This document shows positions 21,540-30,603 of a stretch of 64,000 bases of DNA, piece by piece (the first letter of the stretch is position 1; each line of letters opens with the position of its first letter). A model generated the notes under the pieces. That model had not been told where the DNA came from. It saw only the letters and a list, made by a program, of their open reading frames with translations, and did not search any database. Location: NCBI RefSeq assembly GCF_010731115.1, contig NZ_AP022616.1, positions 2,108,001 through 2,172,000 on the forward strand, in the 5' to 3' direction. The translations under genes were made by a program, and so were the position numbers. This stretch comes from Mycolicibacterium phocaicum. Lineage in GTDB: Bacteria; Actinomycetota; Actinomycetes; Mycobacteriales; Mycobacteriaceae.

Positions 21540-22190
21540 CTAGGCCTTCTGGGCCGAGAGCTTCCGGTACTCCAGGACCGTGTCGATGATCCCGTATTCC
21601 TTGGCGTCGGCTGCGGTCAGGATCTTGTCGCGGTCGGTGTCCTTGCGGATGACGGCGGCTTCCTTGCCGGTGTGTCGCGCCAGCGTCTCCTCCATGAGGG
21701 TCCGCATGCGCTCTATCTCGGCGGCCTGGATTTCCAGGTCGGAGAACTGACCCTGGATGACGCCACCGAGCGAGGGCTGGTGGATCAGCACGCGGGCGTT
21801 CGGCAGCGCCATGCGCTTGCCTGGCGTACCGGCGGCCAGCAGCACCGCGGCGGCCGACGCGGCCTGACCGAGGCAGACCGTCTGGATGTCGGCGCGGACG
21901 TACTGCATGGTGTCGTAGATCGCCATCAGCGAGGTGAACGAGCCACCCGGCGAGTTGATGTACATGGTGATGTCGCGATCAGGGTCCTGCGACTCGAGCA
22001 CCAGCAGCTGGGCCATCACGTCGTTGGCGGACACGTCGTCGACCTGGGCGCCCAGGAAGATGATGCGCTCGTCGAACAGCTTGGCGTAGGGGTCGACGAT
22101 GCGCTCACCGAGGTGGGTGCGCTCGCTGAACTGCGGCAGGATGTAACGCGCCTGCGGAGCCAGCTCCGGGTTCAGATGCTTGGAGATCAC
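21540..22190 (-). CDS. clpP2: ATP-dependent Clp protease proteolytic subunit ClpP2
   Basis: 216 residues. The GTG at 22190 overlaps the clpP1 stop (GTGA) and gives an N-terminus close to that of Mtb ClpP2 (214 aa); the longer open frame is a clpP1 shadow. The catalytic triad is visible as Ser in GQAASAAA, His in LIHQPSLGG and Asp in TDRDK, with the substrate-binding INSPGGSF loop. ClpP2 pairs with ClpP1 in a mixed tetradecamer essential in mycobacteria and docks ClpX or ClpC1. It is translationally coupled to clpP1. Confidence 0.97.
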   Translation of the reverse strand: MISKHLNPELAPQARYILPQFSERTHLGERIVDPYAKLFDERIIFLGAQVDDVSANDVMAQLLVLESQDPDRDITMYINSPGGSFTSLMAIYDTMQYVRADIQTVCLGQAASAAAVLLAAGTPGKRMALPNARVLIHQPSLGGVIQGQFSDLEIQAAEIERMRTLMEETLARHTGKEAAVIRKDTDRDKILTAADAKEYGIIDTVLEYRKLSAQKA

Positions 22191-22789
22191 TTCGAGGCTC
22201 CCTTGCCGCCGTTGAGGTTTGCACGGGTGATGATGTGGTCGACGAAGCCGTATTCGAGCGCTTCCTGCGCCGTGAACCAGCGGTCGCGGTCGGAGTCGGC
22301 CTCGATCTGCTCGATGGTCTTGCCCGTGAACTGGGCGTTGAGCCGGAACATCTCTTTCTTGATGACGTGGAACTGTTCGGCCTGGATCGCGATGTCCGCC
22401 GCGCTGCCGGTGACGCCACCGAGCGGCTGGTGCATCAGCACGCGGGCGTGCGGCAGCGCATGGCGCTTGCCCTTGGTGCCGGCGGCCAGCAGGAACTCGC
22501 CCATCGATGCAGCCATGCCCATCGCGTAGGTGGCGATGTCGCAGTCCGACAACTCCATGGTGTCGAAGATCGCCATGCCGGCGCTGATCGAGCCACCCGG
22601 CGAGTTGATGTACATGTGAATGTCTTTGGTCGGATCCTCGGCCGTCAGCAGCAGGATCTGGGCGCACAGCCGGTTGGCGATGTCGTCGTCGACCTGCGAG
22701 CCCAGGAAGATGATGCGCTCGGCAAGCAAACGCTCATAGACCGAGTCCGTGAGGTTGAGCCCCGGTGCGCTTGAACGCATGTCAGTCAC
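22187..22789 (-). CDS. clpP1: ATP-dependent Clp protease proteolytic subunit ClpP1
   Basis: 200 residues from the GTG at 22789 (reading [10 protein letters not shown]), matching the Mtb ClpP1 length; an ATG three codons later is the alternative. The triad is Ser95 (GMAASMGEF), His120 (LMHQPLGG) and Asp169 (DSDRDRW), with [11 protein letters not shown] lining the substrate groove. It forms the essential ClpP1P2 peptidase with the downstream, overlapping clpP2. A ClgR-type box lies about 85 bp upstream. Confidence 0.97.
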   Translation of the reverse strand: MTDMRSSAPGLNLTDSVYERLLAERIIFLGSQVDDDIANRLCAQILLLTAEDPTKDIHMYINSPGGSISAGMAIFDTMELSDCDIATYAMGMAASMGEFLLAAGTKGKRHALPHARVLMHQPLGGVTGSAADIAIQAEQFHVIKKEMFRLNAQFTGKTIEQIEADSDRDRWFTAQEALEYGFVDHIITRANLNGGKGASK

Positions 22790-22871
22790 GACTGGATACC
22801 TGCTTTCTCGAGTTCGTCCACACGACATTAACCAACGGCCGACGGCCGCGAGTCCCCGACGCGGTCTAGTT

Positions 22872-22882
22872 CGCTCACAGCG
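22872..22882. promoter_or_regulatory. candidate ClgR box upstream of clpP1P2
   Basis: The segment CGCTCACAGCG in the context AGTT-CGCTCACAGCG-TCA fits the core CGC-N5-GCG and most flanking positions of the actinobacterial ClgR operator. ClgR is known to activate clpP1P2 in mycobacteria and corynebacteria. Confidence 0.6.
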
Positions 22883-22904
22883 TCACAGCCGCCGGAGAGC
22901 GGAC

Positions 22905-22940
22905 GGTGCCGCAGGCATCACTGACGACACCTGCGGCACC
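22905..22940 (-). terminator. hairpin after tig
   Basis: A perfect 11-bp stem GGTGCCGCAGG/CCTGCGGCACC with a 14-nt loop, 26 bp past the tig stop. It separates tig from the clpP1P2 promoter. Confidence 0.65.
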
Positions 22941-22966
22941 TGTACCACGATCAGAGTTCGGACGCC

Positions 22967-24472
22967 TCAGGCGTCCTTGTCCGCCTTCTTGGCCTTCTTT
23001 TCCTTGGCCGGCTTCTCGTCCTTGGCCTCATCGTCAGCCTTGGCCTTCGCCTTCTTGGCCTTGGCGGGCTTCTCGTCCTCGGCCGGAGCCTCGTCCGCGG
23101 CGGGAGCCTCGGCTTGGACCTCGTCGGTGGCCTGGGCCTCAGCGGCGTCGCCGGCCGGGCCGAAGAACTCCGCGGTGTCGACGGTGTTGCCATCGGTGTC
23201 GGTGACGGTCGCACCCGAGACCACGGCGGCGATGGTCATGCCGCGACGGATGTCGGCGAACATGGACGGCAGCTGGTTGTTCTGCTGGAGGATCTGGATG
23301 AGCTGCTGCGGCTCGATGCCGTACTGGCGGGCCATCAGCGCGATGCGCTCCATAAGGTCACCCTGGCCGACCTTGACGTCCAGCTCGTCGGCGATGGCGT
23401 CCATCAGCAGCTGGGTCTTGACGGCCTTCTCGGCGTTGGTGCGGGTGTCCGCGTCGAACTCCTCGCGGCTGCTGCCCTGCTCCTTGAGCTGCTCCTCGAA
23501 CTTGGCCTCATCGTGGTCGAGTCCGTGGACCGCGTTGTGGACGGTCTCGTCGACGGTCGCCTGGACGATGGCCTCGGGCAGCGGCACCTCGATCTGCTCG
23601 AGCAGGGTCTCGACGGCCTTGTCGCGGATCTGCTCGGCCTGACCGATCTGCTTCACGCGGCGAACCTGGGTGACCAGGCTCTCCTTGAGCTCATCGATGG
23701 TGTCGAACTCGCTGGCCAGCTGGGCGAAGTCGTCGTCCGGCTCCGGCAGCTCGCGCTCCTTGACCGACTTGACGGTGACGGTCACCACGGCTTCCTTGCC
23801 GGCGTGCTCGCCTGCGGCCAGAGTGGTCGGGAATTCCTTGGACTCGCCGGCCTTCAGGCCGATGATGGCCTCGTCGAGGCCCTCGATCAGCTGGCCGGAA
23901 CCGATCTGGTGCGACAGGCCCTCGGTCTTGGCCTCCGGCACGTCCTCACCGTCGACGGTGGCCGAAAGGTCGATGGAGACGAAGTCGCCGTCGGCGGCGG
24001 CGCGCTCGACACCGGTCAGGGTGCCGAAGCGGGCGCGCAGGTTCTGCAGTTCGGCGTCGACCTCGTCGTCGTTGATGACGATCGGGTCCACAGTGATCTT
24101 GATGGCCTTCAGGTCCGGCAGGGTGATCTCCGGACGGACGTCGACCTCGGCGGTGAAGACGAGCTCGTCGTTGTCCTCGAGCTTGGTGATGTCGATCTCG
24201 GGCTGGCCCAGCGGCTTGACGTCCTGGGCGGTGACGGCCTCGCCGTAGCGGGCCGGGATGGCGCTGTTGACGACCTGCTCCAGCACGGCGCCGCGGCCGA
24301 TGCGGGCCTCGAGCAGCTTGGCCGGGGCCTTGCCGGGACGGAAGCCGGGCAGGCGGACCTGCTTGGCCAGCTCCTTGTAGGCCTGGTCGAACTCGGGTTG
24401 AAGCTCGGTGAAGGGCACCTCCACGTTGATGCGAACCCGAGTCGGGCTCAACTGCTCCACGGTGCTCTTCAC
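22967..24472 (-). CDS. tig: trigger factor
   Basis: 501 residues, about 35 longer than Mtb Tig. The N-terminal ribosome-binding domain carries the signature [17 protein letters not shown] (~44-60), followed by the FKBP-like PPIase domain (~160-245, [17 protein letters not shown]) and the C-terminal chaperone arms. It binds nascent chains at the ribosome exit tunnel. The odd part is the last ~70 residues, a low-complexity Ala/Glu/Lys tail ending in [15 protein letters not shown], rich in K-A-K repeats. Position next to clpP1P2 and clpX is the conserved tig-clp layout. The ATG at 24472 begins at [15 protein letters not shown]. Confidence 0.97.
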   Translation of the reverse strand: MKSTVEQLSPTRVRINVEVPFTELQPEFDQAYKELAKQVRLPGFRPGKAPAKLLEARIGRGAVLEQVVNSAIPARYGEAVTAQDVKPLGQPEIDITKLEDNDELVFTAEVDVRPEITLPDLKAIKITVDPIVINDDEVDAELQNLRARFGTLTGVERAAADGDFVSIDLSATVDGEDVPEAKTEGLSHQIGSGQLIEGLDEAIIGLKAGESKEFPTTLAAGEHAGKEAVVTVTVKSVKERELPEPDDDFAQLASEFDTIDELKESLVTQVRRVKQIGQAEQIRDKAVETLLEQIEVPLPEAIVQATVDETVHNAVHGLDHDEAKFEEQLKEQGSSREEFDADTRTNAEKAVKTQLLMDAIADELDVKVGQGDLMERIALMARQYGIEPQQLIQILQQNNQLPSMFADIRRGMTIAAVVSGATVTDTDGNTVDTAEFFGPAGDAAEAQATDEVQAEAPAADEAPAEDEKPAKAKKAKAKADDEAKDEKPAKEKKAKKADKDA

Positions 24473-24514
24473 AGCGTTACTCCTTGTTTTTTGATACTTG
24501 CCATCAGTCGGTGG

Positions 24515-24588
24515 TCGGGGTGACAGGATTTGAACCTGCGGCCTTCCGCTCCCAAAGCGGATGCGCTACCAAGCTGCGCTACACCCCG
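24515..24588 (-). tRNA. tRNA-Pro (TGG)
   Basis: A 74-nt cloverleaf on the minus strand: acceptor CGGGGTG/CACCCCG, D-arm GCGCAGCTTGGTAGCGC, anticodon stem TCCGC/GCGGA with loop TTTGGGA (anticodon TGG at 24552-24554) and T-loop GGTTCAAATCC. The CCA end is not encoded. It corresponds to the proU tRNA beside tig in M. tuberculosis. Confidence 0.95.
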
Positions 24589-24711
24589 TGCCTCGTCGCG
24601 GTCGGAAACACCGCGGTCGAGATACTACGTCCTGGACACGCGAGATCATCAATTGGATTGGCGGCCGCTGGCCCGGTACTGTCTGCCGGTACTGTGATCG
24701 CAGCAGTGCAC

Positions 24712-24785
24712 GCGGGCGTAGCTCAATGGTAGAGCCCTAGTCTTCCAAACTAGCTACGCGGGTTCGATTCCCGTCGCCCGCTCCA
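24712..24785 (+). tRNA. tRNA-Gly (TCC), CCA encoded
   Basis: Acceptor GCGGGCG/CGCCCGC, anticodon stem CTAGT/ACTAG with loop CTTCCAA (anticodon TCC) and T-loop GGTTCGATTCC. The 3' CCA (24783-24785) is encoded in the DNA. It is transcribed away from the tRNA-Pro gene. Confidence 0.96.
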
Positions 24786-24787
24786 GA

Positions 24788-24815
24788 GGACCGGCCTGAC
24801 CAGGCCGGTCCTTTT
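24788..24815 (+). terminator. terminator after tRNA-Gly
   Basis: Perfect 10-bp stem GGACCGGCCT/AGGCCGGTCC with a GACC loop followed by TTTT, immediately downstream of the tRNA. Confidence 0.9.
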
Positions 24816-24932
24816 GTATTGGGGCTCATTTTCCGGCGCCGCGCCCGGCACCGGGACCGGGGCGCCCAGCGCACACGCGACAGCGCCACTTCGCCCGACA
24901 AATGACTTTGCCGGACGGGTCCACAACAATTA

Positions 24933-24948
24933 TTGACCGAGCGGCCAA
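24933..24948. promoter_or_regulatory. imperfect palindrome upstream of the first alkB
   Basis: TTGACCG-AG-CGGCCAA has 7-bp arms with one mismatch and lies about 210 bp before the AlkB start in an A/T-rich patch. It could be a TetR-type operator. No regulator gene is adjacent. The rest of 24816-25155 holds no gene. Confidence 0.3.
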
Positions 24949-25155
24949 TATAAGCCTTCCGGCGACACTCGAATTCGGTCGGAATCTGGGAGTTTCCTGG
25001 CAATTCAATGCAAATTGCCGCAATGCCGAATTGTACGTGCTTCTGCCCAAATAATGGCAGGTCAACGCCGCCTCAAACAAGAATACAAAGCGTGCTGGCA
25101 AATATTTTTGCCATCCGAGTCGAGAGTCGATAACGGTGGCGGTATAAATGCTCCG

Positions 25156-26367
25156 ATGACCGCGTCGATCACCCCATCAGACCGCCGAAACAGGCGGCTC
25201 GTCGACGTGCGCACAGAGGTTGCTGAGGCCACGTGGCGGGACCCGAAGAGATACCTGTGGCTGCTGGTCCCGTCCGCTCCCGGCGCGGTGACGCTGTCCT
25301 GGCTGCTGGTGTGGACCACCCGGCTCCACTTCTTCTGGTGGACCGCACTCTTCGTGATCCTGGTGGCGGGGCCCGCCGCCGATCATCTGCTAGGGCGCGA
25401 GAAAAGCGGTCGCGCACCCGACCACATCCTGGCCGAACTGCAGCAGGACAGGTTCTACCGGTTCGCGACCCACATGTTCCTGCCCACGCAGTACCTCGCG
25501 CTGGCTTTCGGCTGCTGGGTGTGGGCCGGCGGCGGCTGGGTCACGTTGACGTTCACCGACAAGCTGGGGCTGATGGTCGCGGTCGGCCTGTCGGGTGGCA
25601 TCGCCAACAACGCGGCCCACGAATTGGGGCACCGGCGCGACCGCGCCGAACGGTGGCTCAGCAAGCTCGCGCTCGCGCAGAGTTGGTACGGCCAGTTCTA
25701 CGTCGAGCACAACCGCGGGCACCACGTCCGCGTCGCGACACCGGAAGACCCGGCCAGTGCCCGCTTCGGCGAGAACGTGTACTTCTTCGTGGTGCGCTCG
25801 GTCGTCGGCAGCACCCGCTCGGCCTGGCGGCTCGAGGCCAAACGCCTTGACCGCCAAGGCCATTCGCGCTGGAGCGTACGCAACGACGTGCTCAACGCCT
25901 GGCTGTTGAGCGTGATCTTGTTCGCCGGGCTGGCACTGTGGTTCCGGCCCGTGGTCCTGCCATGGCTTTTCGGCCAGGCGCTCATCGGCATCTTCCTACT
26001 GGAGGCCATGAACTACCTGTCGCACTACGGGCTGCGCCGGCAGAAACTGCCGTCGGGTCGCTATGAGCGACTGCGCCCCACGCACAGCTGGAACAGCAAC
26101 ACGGTCATCATGAACGTGTTCCTGCTGCATCTGCAGCGGCACTCGGATCACCACGTCGACCCGTCGCATCGCTACCAAGGGATTCGGCACGCCGAGGACG
26201 CGCCGCAGCTGCCGAGCAGCTACACCGCGATGCTGGTCCTCAGCCTCGTCCCGATGTTGTGGCGCCGCGTGATGGATCCGCGGGTCCTCGCGATCTACGG
26301 CGGCGACGTCCGACTCACCGCGCTGAGCCCGCGGCAGCTGAAGCGGCTGGCCCGCGACGGCAGCTAG
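25156..26367 (+). CDS. AlkB-like integral-membrane fatty-acyl/alkane hydroxylase (copy 1)
   Basis: 403 residues from the ATG at 25156; the longer frame upstream is A/T-rich and not protein-like. Paired hydrophobic helices (~40-90, ~110-165, ~270-320) surround the three histidine boxes of the AlkB diiron centre: HELGHRR, HNRGHHVRV and LQRHSDHH, with the family segment THSWNSN between. AlkB enzymes hydroxylate alkanes at the membrane using rubredoxin as electron donor, but no rubredoxin, ferredoxin reductase or alkane regulator gene is adjacent. It has a close paralogue at 43143. It converges with and overlaps the DUF2628 gene by 4 bp. Confidence 0.88.
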   Translation: MTASITPSDRRNRRLVDVRTEVAEATWRDPKRYLWLLVPSAPGAVTLSWLLVWTTRLHFFWWTALFVILVAGPAADHLLGREKSGRAPDHILAELQQDRFYRFATHMFLPTQYLALAFGCWVWAGGGWVTLTFTDKLGLMVAVGLSGGIANNAAHELGHRRDRAERWLSKLALAQSWYGQFYVEHNRGHHVRVATPEDPASARFGENVYFFVVRSVVGSTRSAWRLEAKRLDRQGHSRWSVRNDVLNAWLLSVILFAGLALWFRPVVLPWLFGQALIGIFLLEAMNYLSHYGLRRQKLPSGRYERLRPTHSWNSNTVIMNVFLLHLQRHSDHHVDPSHRYQGIRHAEDAPQLPSSYTAMLVLSLVPMLWRRVMDPRVLAIYGGDVRLTALSPRQLKRLARDGS

Positions 26368-26771
26368 CGCCGCCTGCCGTGCCCCTCGAACAGGTTCCAG
26401 GACTGGCTGCCCCGCACCACGTGCAGGTAGTACGCGTAATTCGCGGTCGACATGCCGATCGCGGCCAGACCGAACCCGATCGCGCGGGCGAGGGAATCCG
26501 ACACGTTGAGGACGACGAGCACCACCTCGACCGCGACGAAGATCCCGAGCAGCGTCAGCCCCTTGCGCCACATGCCCTTGACGAAGAAGTAGATCGGGCC
26601 GAACAGGAAGGCCAGGATGTTCGAGGTGAGTTTCACCCGCTCCAGGAACGACAGTGCCTGGTAGGCAGCCTTGGACTCCGGCGTCGAGTTCGGCAGACCG
26701 TAGGTGTTGAAGAAATCGAACCGCTTCTGCCACGACGGGGACACCGTGGAACTGGGAACTTGCTGTGACAC
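26364..26771 (-). CDS. DUF2628-like small membrane protein
   Basis: 135 residues from the GTG at 26771. After a soluble N-terminal segment (WQKRFDFFNTYGLPNSTPESKAAYQAL) there are three membrane helices: LTSNILAFLFGPIYFFVKGM, GLTLLGIFVAVEVVLVVLNV and IGFGLAAIGMSTANYAYYL. The KxxxNxxAFLFGPIYFFxKGMWRKG core is typical of DUF2628 proteins, whose function is unknown. The longer frame upstream is a shadow of the next gene. It is followed by convergent alkB. Confidence 0.7.
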   Translation of the reverse strand: MSQQVPSSTVSPSWQKRFDFFNTYGLPNSTPESKAAYQALSFLERVKLTSNILAFLFGPIYFFVKGMWRKGLTLLGIFVAVEVVLVVLNVSDSLARAIGFGLAAIGMSTANYAYYLHVVRGSQSWNLFEGHGRRR

Positions 26772-26824
26772 TTCACCAACATTAACGGCCGTGCAGTTTT
26801 GTTGGTGCGCTCGGGTCCCGGCCG

Positions 26825-27385
26825 CTAGCTGCTGCCCGGAATCGGCCGCGCCACGCCGTTGGTCGTGCGAATGACGTTGAACTGCGGCGGATTGGCCGGG
26901 GCGGGGGCTTCCGAGCTCGCCGTCGCGGTCGCGGTCGCCGAAGGTGACGCGGCAGGCGGGGACGCGGGCGCCGGCGCGCTGGCGGGCGGCGTGTACTGCC
27001 TGGCGGGCGGCGTGTAGGTCGTCGGAGCCTGAGTCGTCGCCGTGGAGGGACGGGTCGGTGGCGCCGGAACGGGGCTCACGGGCGCGGTCGTCGTGGGTGT
27101 GGTGACCGGCGCAGGCGCGGGCGCGGCAGGTGATGTGGCGGTCGTCGAGGACGGCGAAGTCGCGGCAGGAGCCGACGTGGTGGAGCTGGTGGGGGCGGCC
27201 GGCGTTTCCGGCGCGGGTGGCGGGATTTTGAAGCCGGCAAGCGACCCGATCCCCAACAGGATCAACAAGATGAGGACAGCACCGCCCGCGACTATCAGCA
27301 CCTTGCCGGTGTCGGTGGTGAACCAGCCCGTCGGTGCCGATGCGGTGTGGGTGTTTGCCACCGGTTCGGTCTCTGCGTCTGCCAT
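26825..27385 (-). CDS. single-pass membrane protein with Pro/Thr/Ala-rich outer region
   Basis: 186 residues. A cytoplasmic segment of ~28 residues is followed by one membrane helix (KVLIVAGGAVLILLILLGIGSL, ~28-50). The remaining ~130 residues are low-complexity Pro/Ala/Thr/Ser, probably a flexible, possibly mannosylated, wall-crossing stretch. No catalytic domain is present. The ATG at 27385 has a strong GGAGGAGAG ribosome binding site. It is 53 bp upstream of the DUF2628 gene on the same strand. Confidence 0.65.
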   Translation of the reverse strand: MADAETEPVANTHTASAPTGWFTTDTGKVLIVAGGAVLILLILLGIGSLAGFKIPPPAPETPAAPTSSTTSAPAATSPSSTTATSPAAPAPAPVTTPTTTAPVSPVPAPPTRPSTATTQAPTTYTPPARQYTPPASAPAPASPPAASPSATATATASSEAPAPANPPQFNVIRTTNGVARPIPGSS

Positions 27386-27562
27386 AAGTTGCTCTCCTCC
27401 CAGCAGGGTGCCGGGAGCGTATCCCGTAAATCAGCAGGTCGCGACTCATAGTGAACCCATATCCCCAGGTCGGTGGCATGTTCACAGGAACGTAACGCGC
27501 ACGCCTCGCGCCGCGCCCGCCCGTATGCGCCAGCAATTTGCCAGCATTTACGCAGTAGACGT

Positions 27563-28198
27563 TTATCTGGCGACCCGGAACACCGTCACCGGCCGGGTGT
27601 GCGCGGGCCGGCTGCCATCCGGGGCGAACAGGGCCGCCCGTTCCAGCCGGCGCCGCATCGCCGCCAGCGGAATCGGCTCGGCTCCAGTGCCGCCGGACAG
27701 GTGGAACAGCAGCTTCGTCAGCGCGCAGACCTCACCGGCCGTGCAGCCGCCGCCGAACATCGCCGCGACGGTCGCGGGGTCCGACAAGAGTCGCTGCGAC
27801 ACCGTCGCCGCGGTGTCCCTGATCATCGCGTTGTGTCCGAAGGGCAGCGGCGGCACGGGGTCACCGTCGCGCACCAGGAGAACGTCGTCGCCGGGTTGGG
27901 CGCGCATCACGTTCACCAGGGACACGGTGTGCCCGCGCTCGTCGCGCTGCGGGTCGGACACGACGAGGGCCACCGTCGGCGGTCCATCGATCGGCTCGGC
28001 GCCGGCCCGGTCCCGCAGCGCGCGGTGTGCCGCCGCGGCGACCGTCTCCCCGTTGGCCGCATCGAGAACCACGCCGGGCAGTGCCCAGTCGCCCTGGTGG
28101 GGTTCGCGCTGCCGGCGCGCGAGGATGAGCCCCGGCTCATCGCCGGGGCTCACCGCGAAGACGTCGACGCTCAGCCAGGTGGCCAGCGACTCAGTCAT
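27563..28198 (-). CDS. NrtR-like regulator of NAD metabolism (degenerate Nudix + C-terminal HTH)
   Basis: 211 residues. The ATG at 28198 overlaps the nadV end by 8 bp. Residues ~5-130 are a Nudix-like domain (LILARRQREPHQGDWALPGVVLD). The Nudix box GX5EX7REUXEE is broken: the REUXEE part reads RALRDRAG, so pyrophosphatase activity is unlikely. Residues ~135-211 (PFGHNAMIRDTAATVSQRLL ... PLAAMRRRLERAALF) match the winged-helix tail of NrtR, the Nudix-derived repressor of NAD genes that senses ADP-ribose/NAD metabolites. Being third in a PRPP-synthetase/NadV operon fits this. An inactive Nudix hydrolase is the alternative. Confidence 0.8.
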   Translation of the reverse strand: MTESLATWLSVDVFAVSPGDEPGLILARRQREPHQGDWALPGVVLDAANGETVAAAAHRALRDRAGAEPIDGPPTVALVVSDPQRDERGHTVSLVNVMRAQPGDDVLLVRDGDPVPPLPFGHNAMIRDTAATVSQRLLSDPATVAAMFGGGCTAGEVCALTKLLFHLSGGTGAEPIPLAAMRRRLERAALFAPDGSRPAHTRPVTVFRVAR

Positions 28199-29723
28199 GA
28201 CGGGCGTCCTCCTCGCCGGCGGCGTACGCCGCCCAATCACGTCGCACGGTAGCGCGCACCTCCGCGAAGGTCACCGGGTTGACGACGACGCCGTCCTCGA
28301 ACACCGTCCGCATGGCGTCCGTCGTCTCGACGGCGCCGGCCGCGCCCTGCACCAGCGTCAGTCGTCCGCGCTCGTCCCGGACCACGGCCAACCGGCCCCG
28401 TGCGCTGCGCTTGCCCGGATCGGTGACCGGCGCCTTGGCGATGTCCCGGCCGCGACCGTCGATCTGCACCCACGTCGCCTTCATGGCGATGGAGAAGGTG
28501 TCGCGCGTGACGTACTGGTAGGTGTAGGAACCGAATCCCAGCACCGGAGTGGTGGACACATAGCCCTGGCCCATCAGGTTGGCGGTGATGGCGTCGGCCC
28601 GGTCGTGGGTGATCGAGTCGCCGTAGATGACGCCGATGTGCGGATCCAGCTCCCGATAGCCGGCCGCGTTGACGGTGCCGCCGAACACCTCCCACAGCAG
28701 GTTCACCACGCCCTTGCGGGCGGGGCTGCCGGCCGGGGCCTGCGGGTCGCCGCACAGGATGCGTTCGGGGTCACCGCTGTCCGGGCGGATCACCACCTTG
28801 CCGTCGCGCGCGGTGATCGTGTCTTTCAGCGTGGGCAGGATGCCGGTGCAGACGTGCCACAGGTCCCAGGTGTCACTCACGATCGACACGATGCCGGTCG
28901 GATACAGGTCCAGCAGCCGGGCGAAGGTGGCGATTTCGTCGTCCTGGGTGCCCGCACACATGACGCTGTGCTCGGTGGCCGGCACACTGCCGCCGATGAT
29001 GCCGGCCGAGCCCGGGTAGTTCCGGTCGATCCAGCCCAGCGCGGGCAGGCAGTCGGTGCCGGTGAACGCCAGCAGGTGCGCGGCCCCCGACGCGGCCGCG
29101 GCTGCGCTGCCGGCCATCCCCCGGAACGAGAAATCGTGCCCCTGCCAGTCCACTGCGGCCGGGTCGGCGCCGGTGGCCCGCGCGCGGGCGTCCAGCAGCG
29201 TGCGGTTGCGCCACGCGGTGGTCGCCGACGTGATGGGCTGCCACAGCGCGGCCGACATCTCGGTCTCGATGTAGTTCGTCAGCCAGAAGAATTCGGGCGC
29301 GGTGTTCTCGACGGTCAGGTACGGCACGCCGACCGGGACGATGGTCCCCTCCGGCAGCGCCCGGACCCGCAGCGGCAGCCGGCCGTAGGCATGCAGCTCC
29401 CGGATGTGCGCGGCGCCAACATCATTGGGCCCCAAGACCTGGGTGACCCGGTCCACGTAAGCCCGGCACACCTCGTCGACGTCGGCGGCGAAGAAGGCGC
29501 TCCACCGCTGGTTCAAGTCCCGCAGATAGGCCTGCAGGCCGAAGAACGCCGTCCAGCTCACCCCGGGGATGCGGCTGCCGCGGGCCGTCAGGTTGGAGTA
29601 GACGTACTCGGTGGCGGCCGGGTACTGGCGGCGGTGATCCAGCTTGTAGGCGTCGGTGTCCATCAGGACATCCAGGGCCGCAATGGTTTCCGGCCGATAT
29701 GTGGTGGTTGCTTCTACGGTCAT
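28191..29723 (-). CDS. nadV: nicotinamide phosphoribosyltransferase (NadV/NAMPT)
   Basis: 510 residues from the ATG at 29723 (AAGGACTCACC upstream). It makes NMN from nicotinamide and PRPP, the first step of the amidated salvage route. Family segments are DTDAYKLDHRRQYP near the N-terminus (Tyr of the nicotinamide site), HDFSFRGMAGSAAAAASG, VIRPDSGDPERI (the PRPP-loop Asp/Ser/Gly) and VIYGDSITHDRA. The catalytic His is probably the one in ATEHSVMCAG. Length agrees with human and bacterial NAMPT. It lies 14 bp downstream of the PRPP-synthetase-like gene, which could supply its cosubstrate. Confidence 0.94.
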   Translation of the reverse strand: MTVEATTTYRPETIAALDVLMDTDAYKLDHRRQYPAATEYVYSNLTARGSRIPGVSWTAFFGLQAYLRDLNQRWSAFFAADVDEVCRAYVDRVTQVLGPNDVGAAHIRELHAYGRLPLRVRALPEGTIVPVGVPYLTVENTAPEFFWLTNYIETEMSAALWQPITSATTAWRNRTLLDARARATGADPAAVDWQGHDFSFRGMAGSAAAAASGAAHLLAFTGTDCLPALGWIDRNYPGSAGIIGGSVPATEHSVMCAGTQDDEIATFARLLDLYPTGIVSIVSDTWDLWHVCTGILPTLKDTITARDGKVVIRPDSGDPERILCGDPQAPAGSPARKGVVNLLWEVFGGTVNAAGYRELDPHIGVIYGDSITHDRADAITANLMGQGYVSTTPVLGFGSYTYQYVTRDTFSIAMKATWVQIDGRGRDIAKAPVTDPGKRSARGRLAVVRDERGRLTLVQGAAGAVETTDAMRTVFEDGVVVNPVTFAEVRATVRRDWAAYAAGEEDARHD

Positions 29724-29737
29724 GAGGTGAGTCCTTG

Positions 29738-30589
29738 TCAGATCAGAGTGGCCAGGGCGCGGACGATGAACGGTTCCAGCGGTTGCACGTGCACGCCGTC
29801 GGGCGTGGCGCGGGAGTCGGTGCTCGTGACGGAGGCGTAGCCGGCGAGGTTCTCCCGCCACCGTCCGGTGAAGCAGCCGTGGCTGACCCACAGGTGCAGC
29901 GCCAGCTCGGGGCGGCTCGCCCGGATGGCGTCGGCCAGGCCGGCGAAGGTGCCGCCGCCGTCGCAGATGTCGTCGATCACCAGCAGTCGACCCTGGTCCG
30001 GCAGCCCCTCGGGAGCGACGAACCCCGACAACTTGCCGGTGGCCGGATCACGTTGCTTCCCAGCGACATACAGCGGCACACCCAGTCGGGATGCCACCCG
30101 CCCGGCACGGTCGCGGGCCCCCTTGTCGGGGGCGACGACGCCCGCCCAGCCCGGGTGGTGCACGGCGCCGCATGCGACCAGATCCACCGCTTCGATGACG
30201 GTGACGGCCGCTCCGCCACGCCGGGCCTCGTCGGCCCAGACCGGCGAATGCGGATCCACCGTCACGATGTGCGCGATACCCGTGGCAGCGGTGAGCCGGG
30301 CGGCGACGCGGGCGTCGTCGGTCGGGTCGTGATCACCGCGGGCCGACGGCAGGTACGGCGCCACCAACACCGGAGCATCGGTCGATCGGTTGCGGTGAAA
30401 AGCCGCCCACTGCCCGGCTGCGGCGTAATCGATTGCGCCGCAGTGGCTCCAGATGACCGGGCGCAGTCCCGCGCCGAGCGGTTCCAGTTCCCGGACCGCG
30501 GTGTCGCCACCGGGGTAACTGGTGACGATTCCGGGTGCGGTCGACAGCACACCGCGCTCGGTGTCGAAGACGTGGAATGTCGCGTTCAT
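29738..30589 (-). CDS. PRPP synthetase-like protein of NAD salvage operon
   Basis: 283 residues from the ATG at 30589. It is shorter and more divergent than housekeeping PrsA (~320 aa) but keeps the fold: YLPSARGDHDPTDDARVAARL in the ATP loop region, TVDPHSP, VAPDKGARDRAGRVA and the PRPP-binding motif LLVIDDICDGGGTFAGLADAI. It would make PRPP for NadV and channel it to NMN synthesis. The flexible catalytic Lys-Arg loop appears as GKQRDP. It is the first gene of the operon. A TATTAT -10-like element (30599-30604) just upstream suggests a nearly leaderless mRNA. Confidence 0.85.
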   Translation of the reverse strand: MNATFHVFDTERGVLSTAPGIVTSYPGGDTAVRELEPLGAGLRPVIWSHCGAIDYAAAGQWAAFHRNRSTDAPVLVAPYLPSARGDHDPTDDARVAARLTAATGIAHIVTVDPHSPVWADEARRGGAAVTVIEAVDLVACGAVHHPGWAGVVAPDKGARDRAGRVASRLGVPLYVAGKQRDPATGKLSGFVAPEGLPDQGRLLVIDDICDGGGTFAGLADAIRASRPELALHLWVSHGCFTGRWRENLAGYASVTSTDSRATPDGVHVQPLEPFIVRALATLI

Positions 30590-30603
30590 GACGACGACGA
30601 TAA

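Noticed and set aside
22191-22667. A 375-residue ClpP2
   Set aside because: The upstream part is an antiframe reading of clpP1; the coupled GTG at 22190 gives normal size.
23114-24523. Plus-strand 469-codon frame opposite tig
   Set aside because: High-GC shadow frame of tig with Leu/Asp/Gly repeats and no start signal.
25015-25155. 47 extra N-terminal residues for AlkB copy 1
   Set aside because: A/T-rich, non-protein-like codons; the paralogue has no such extension.
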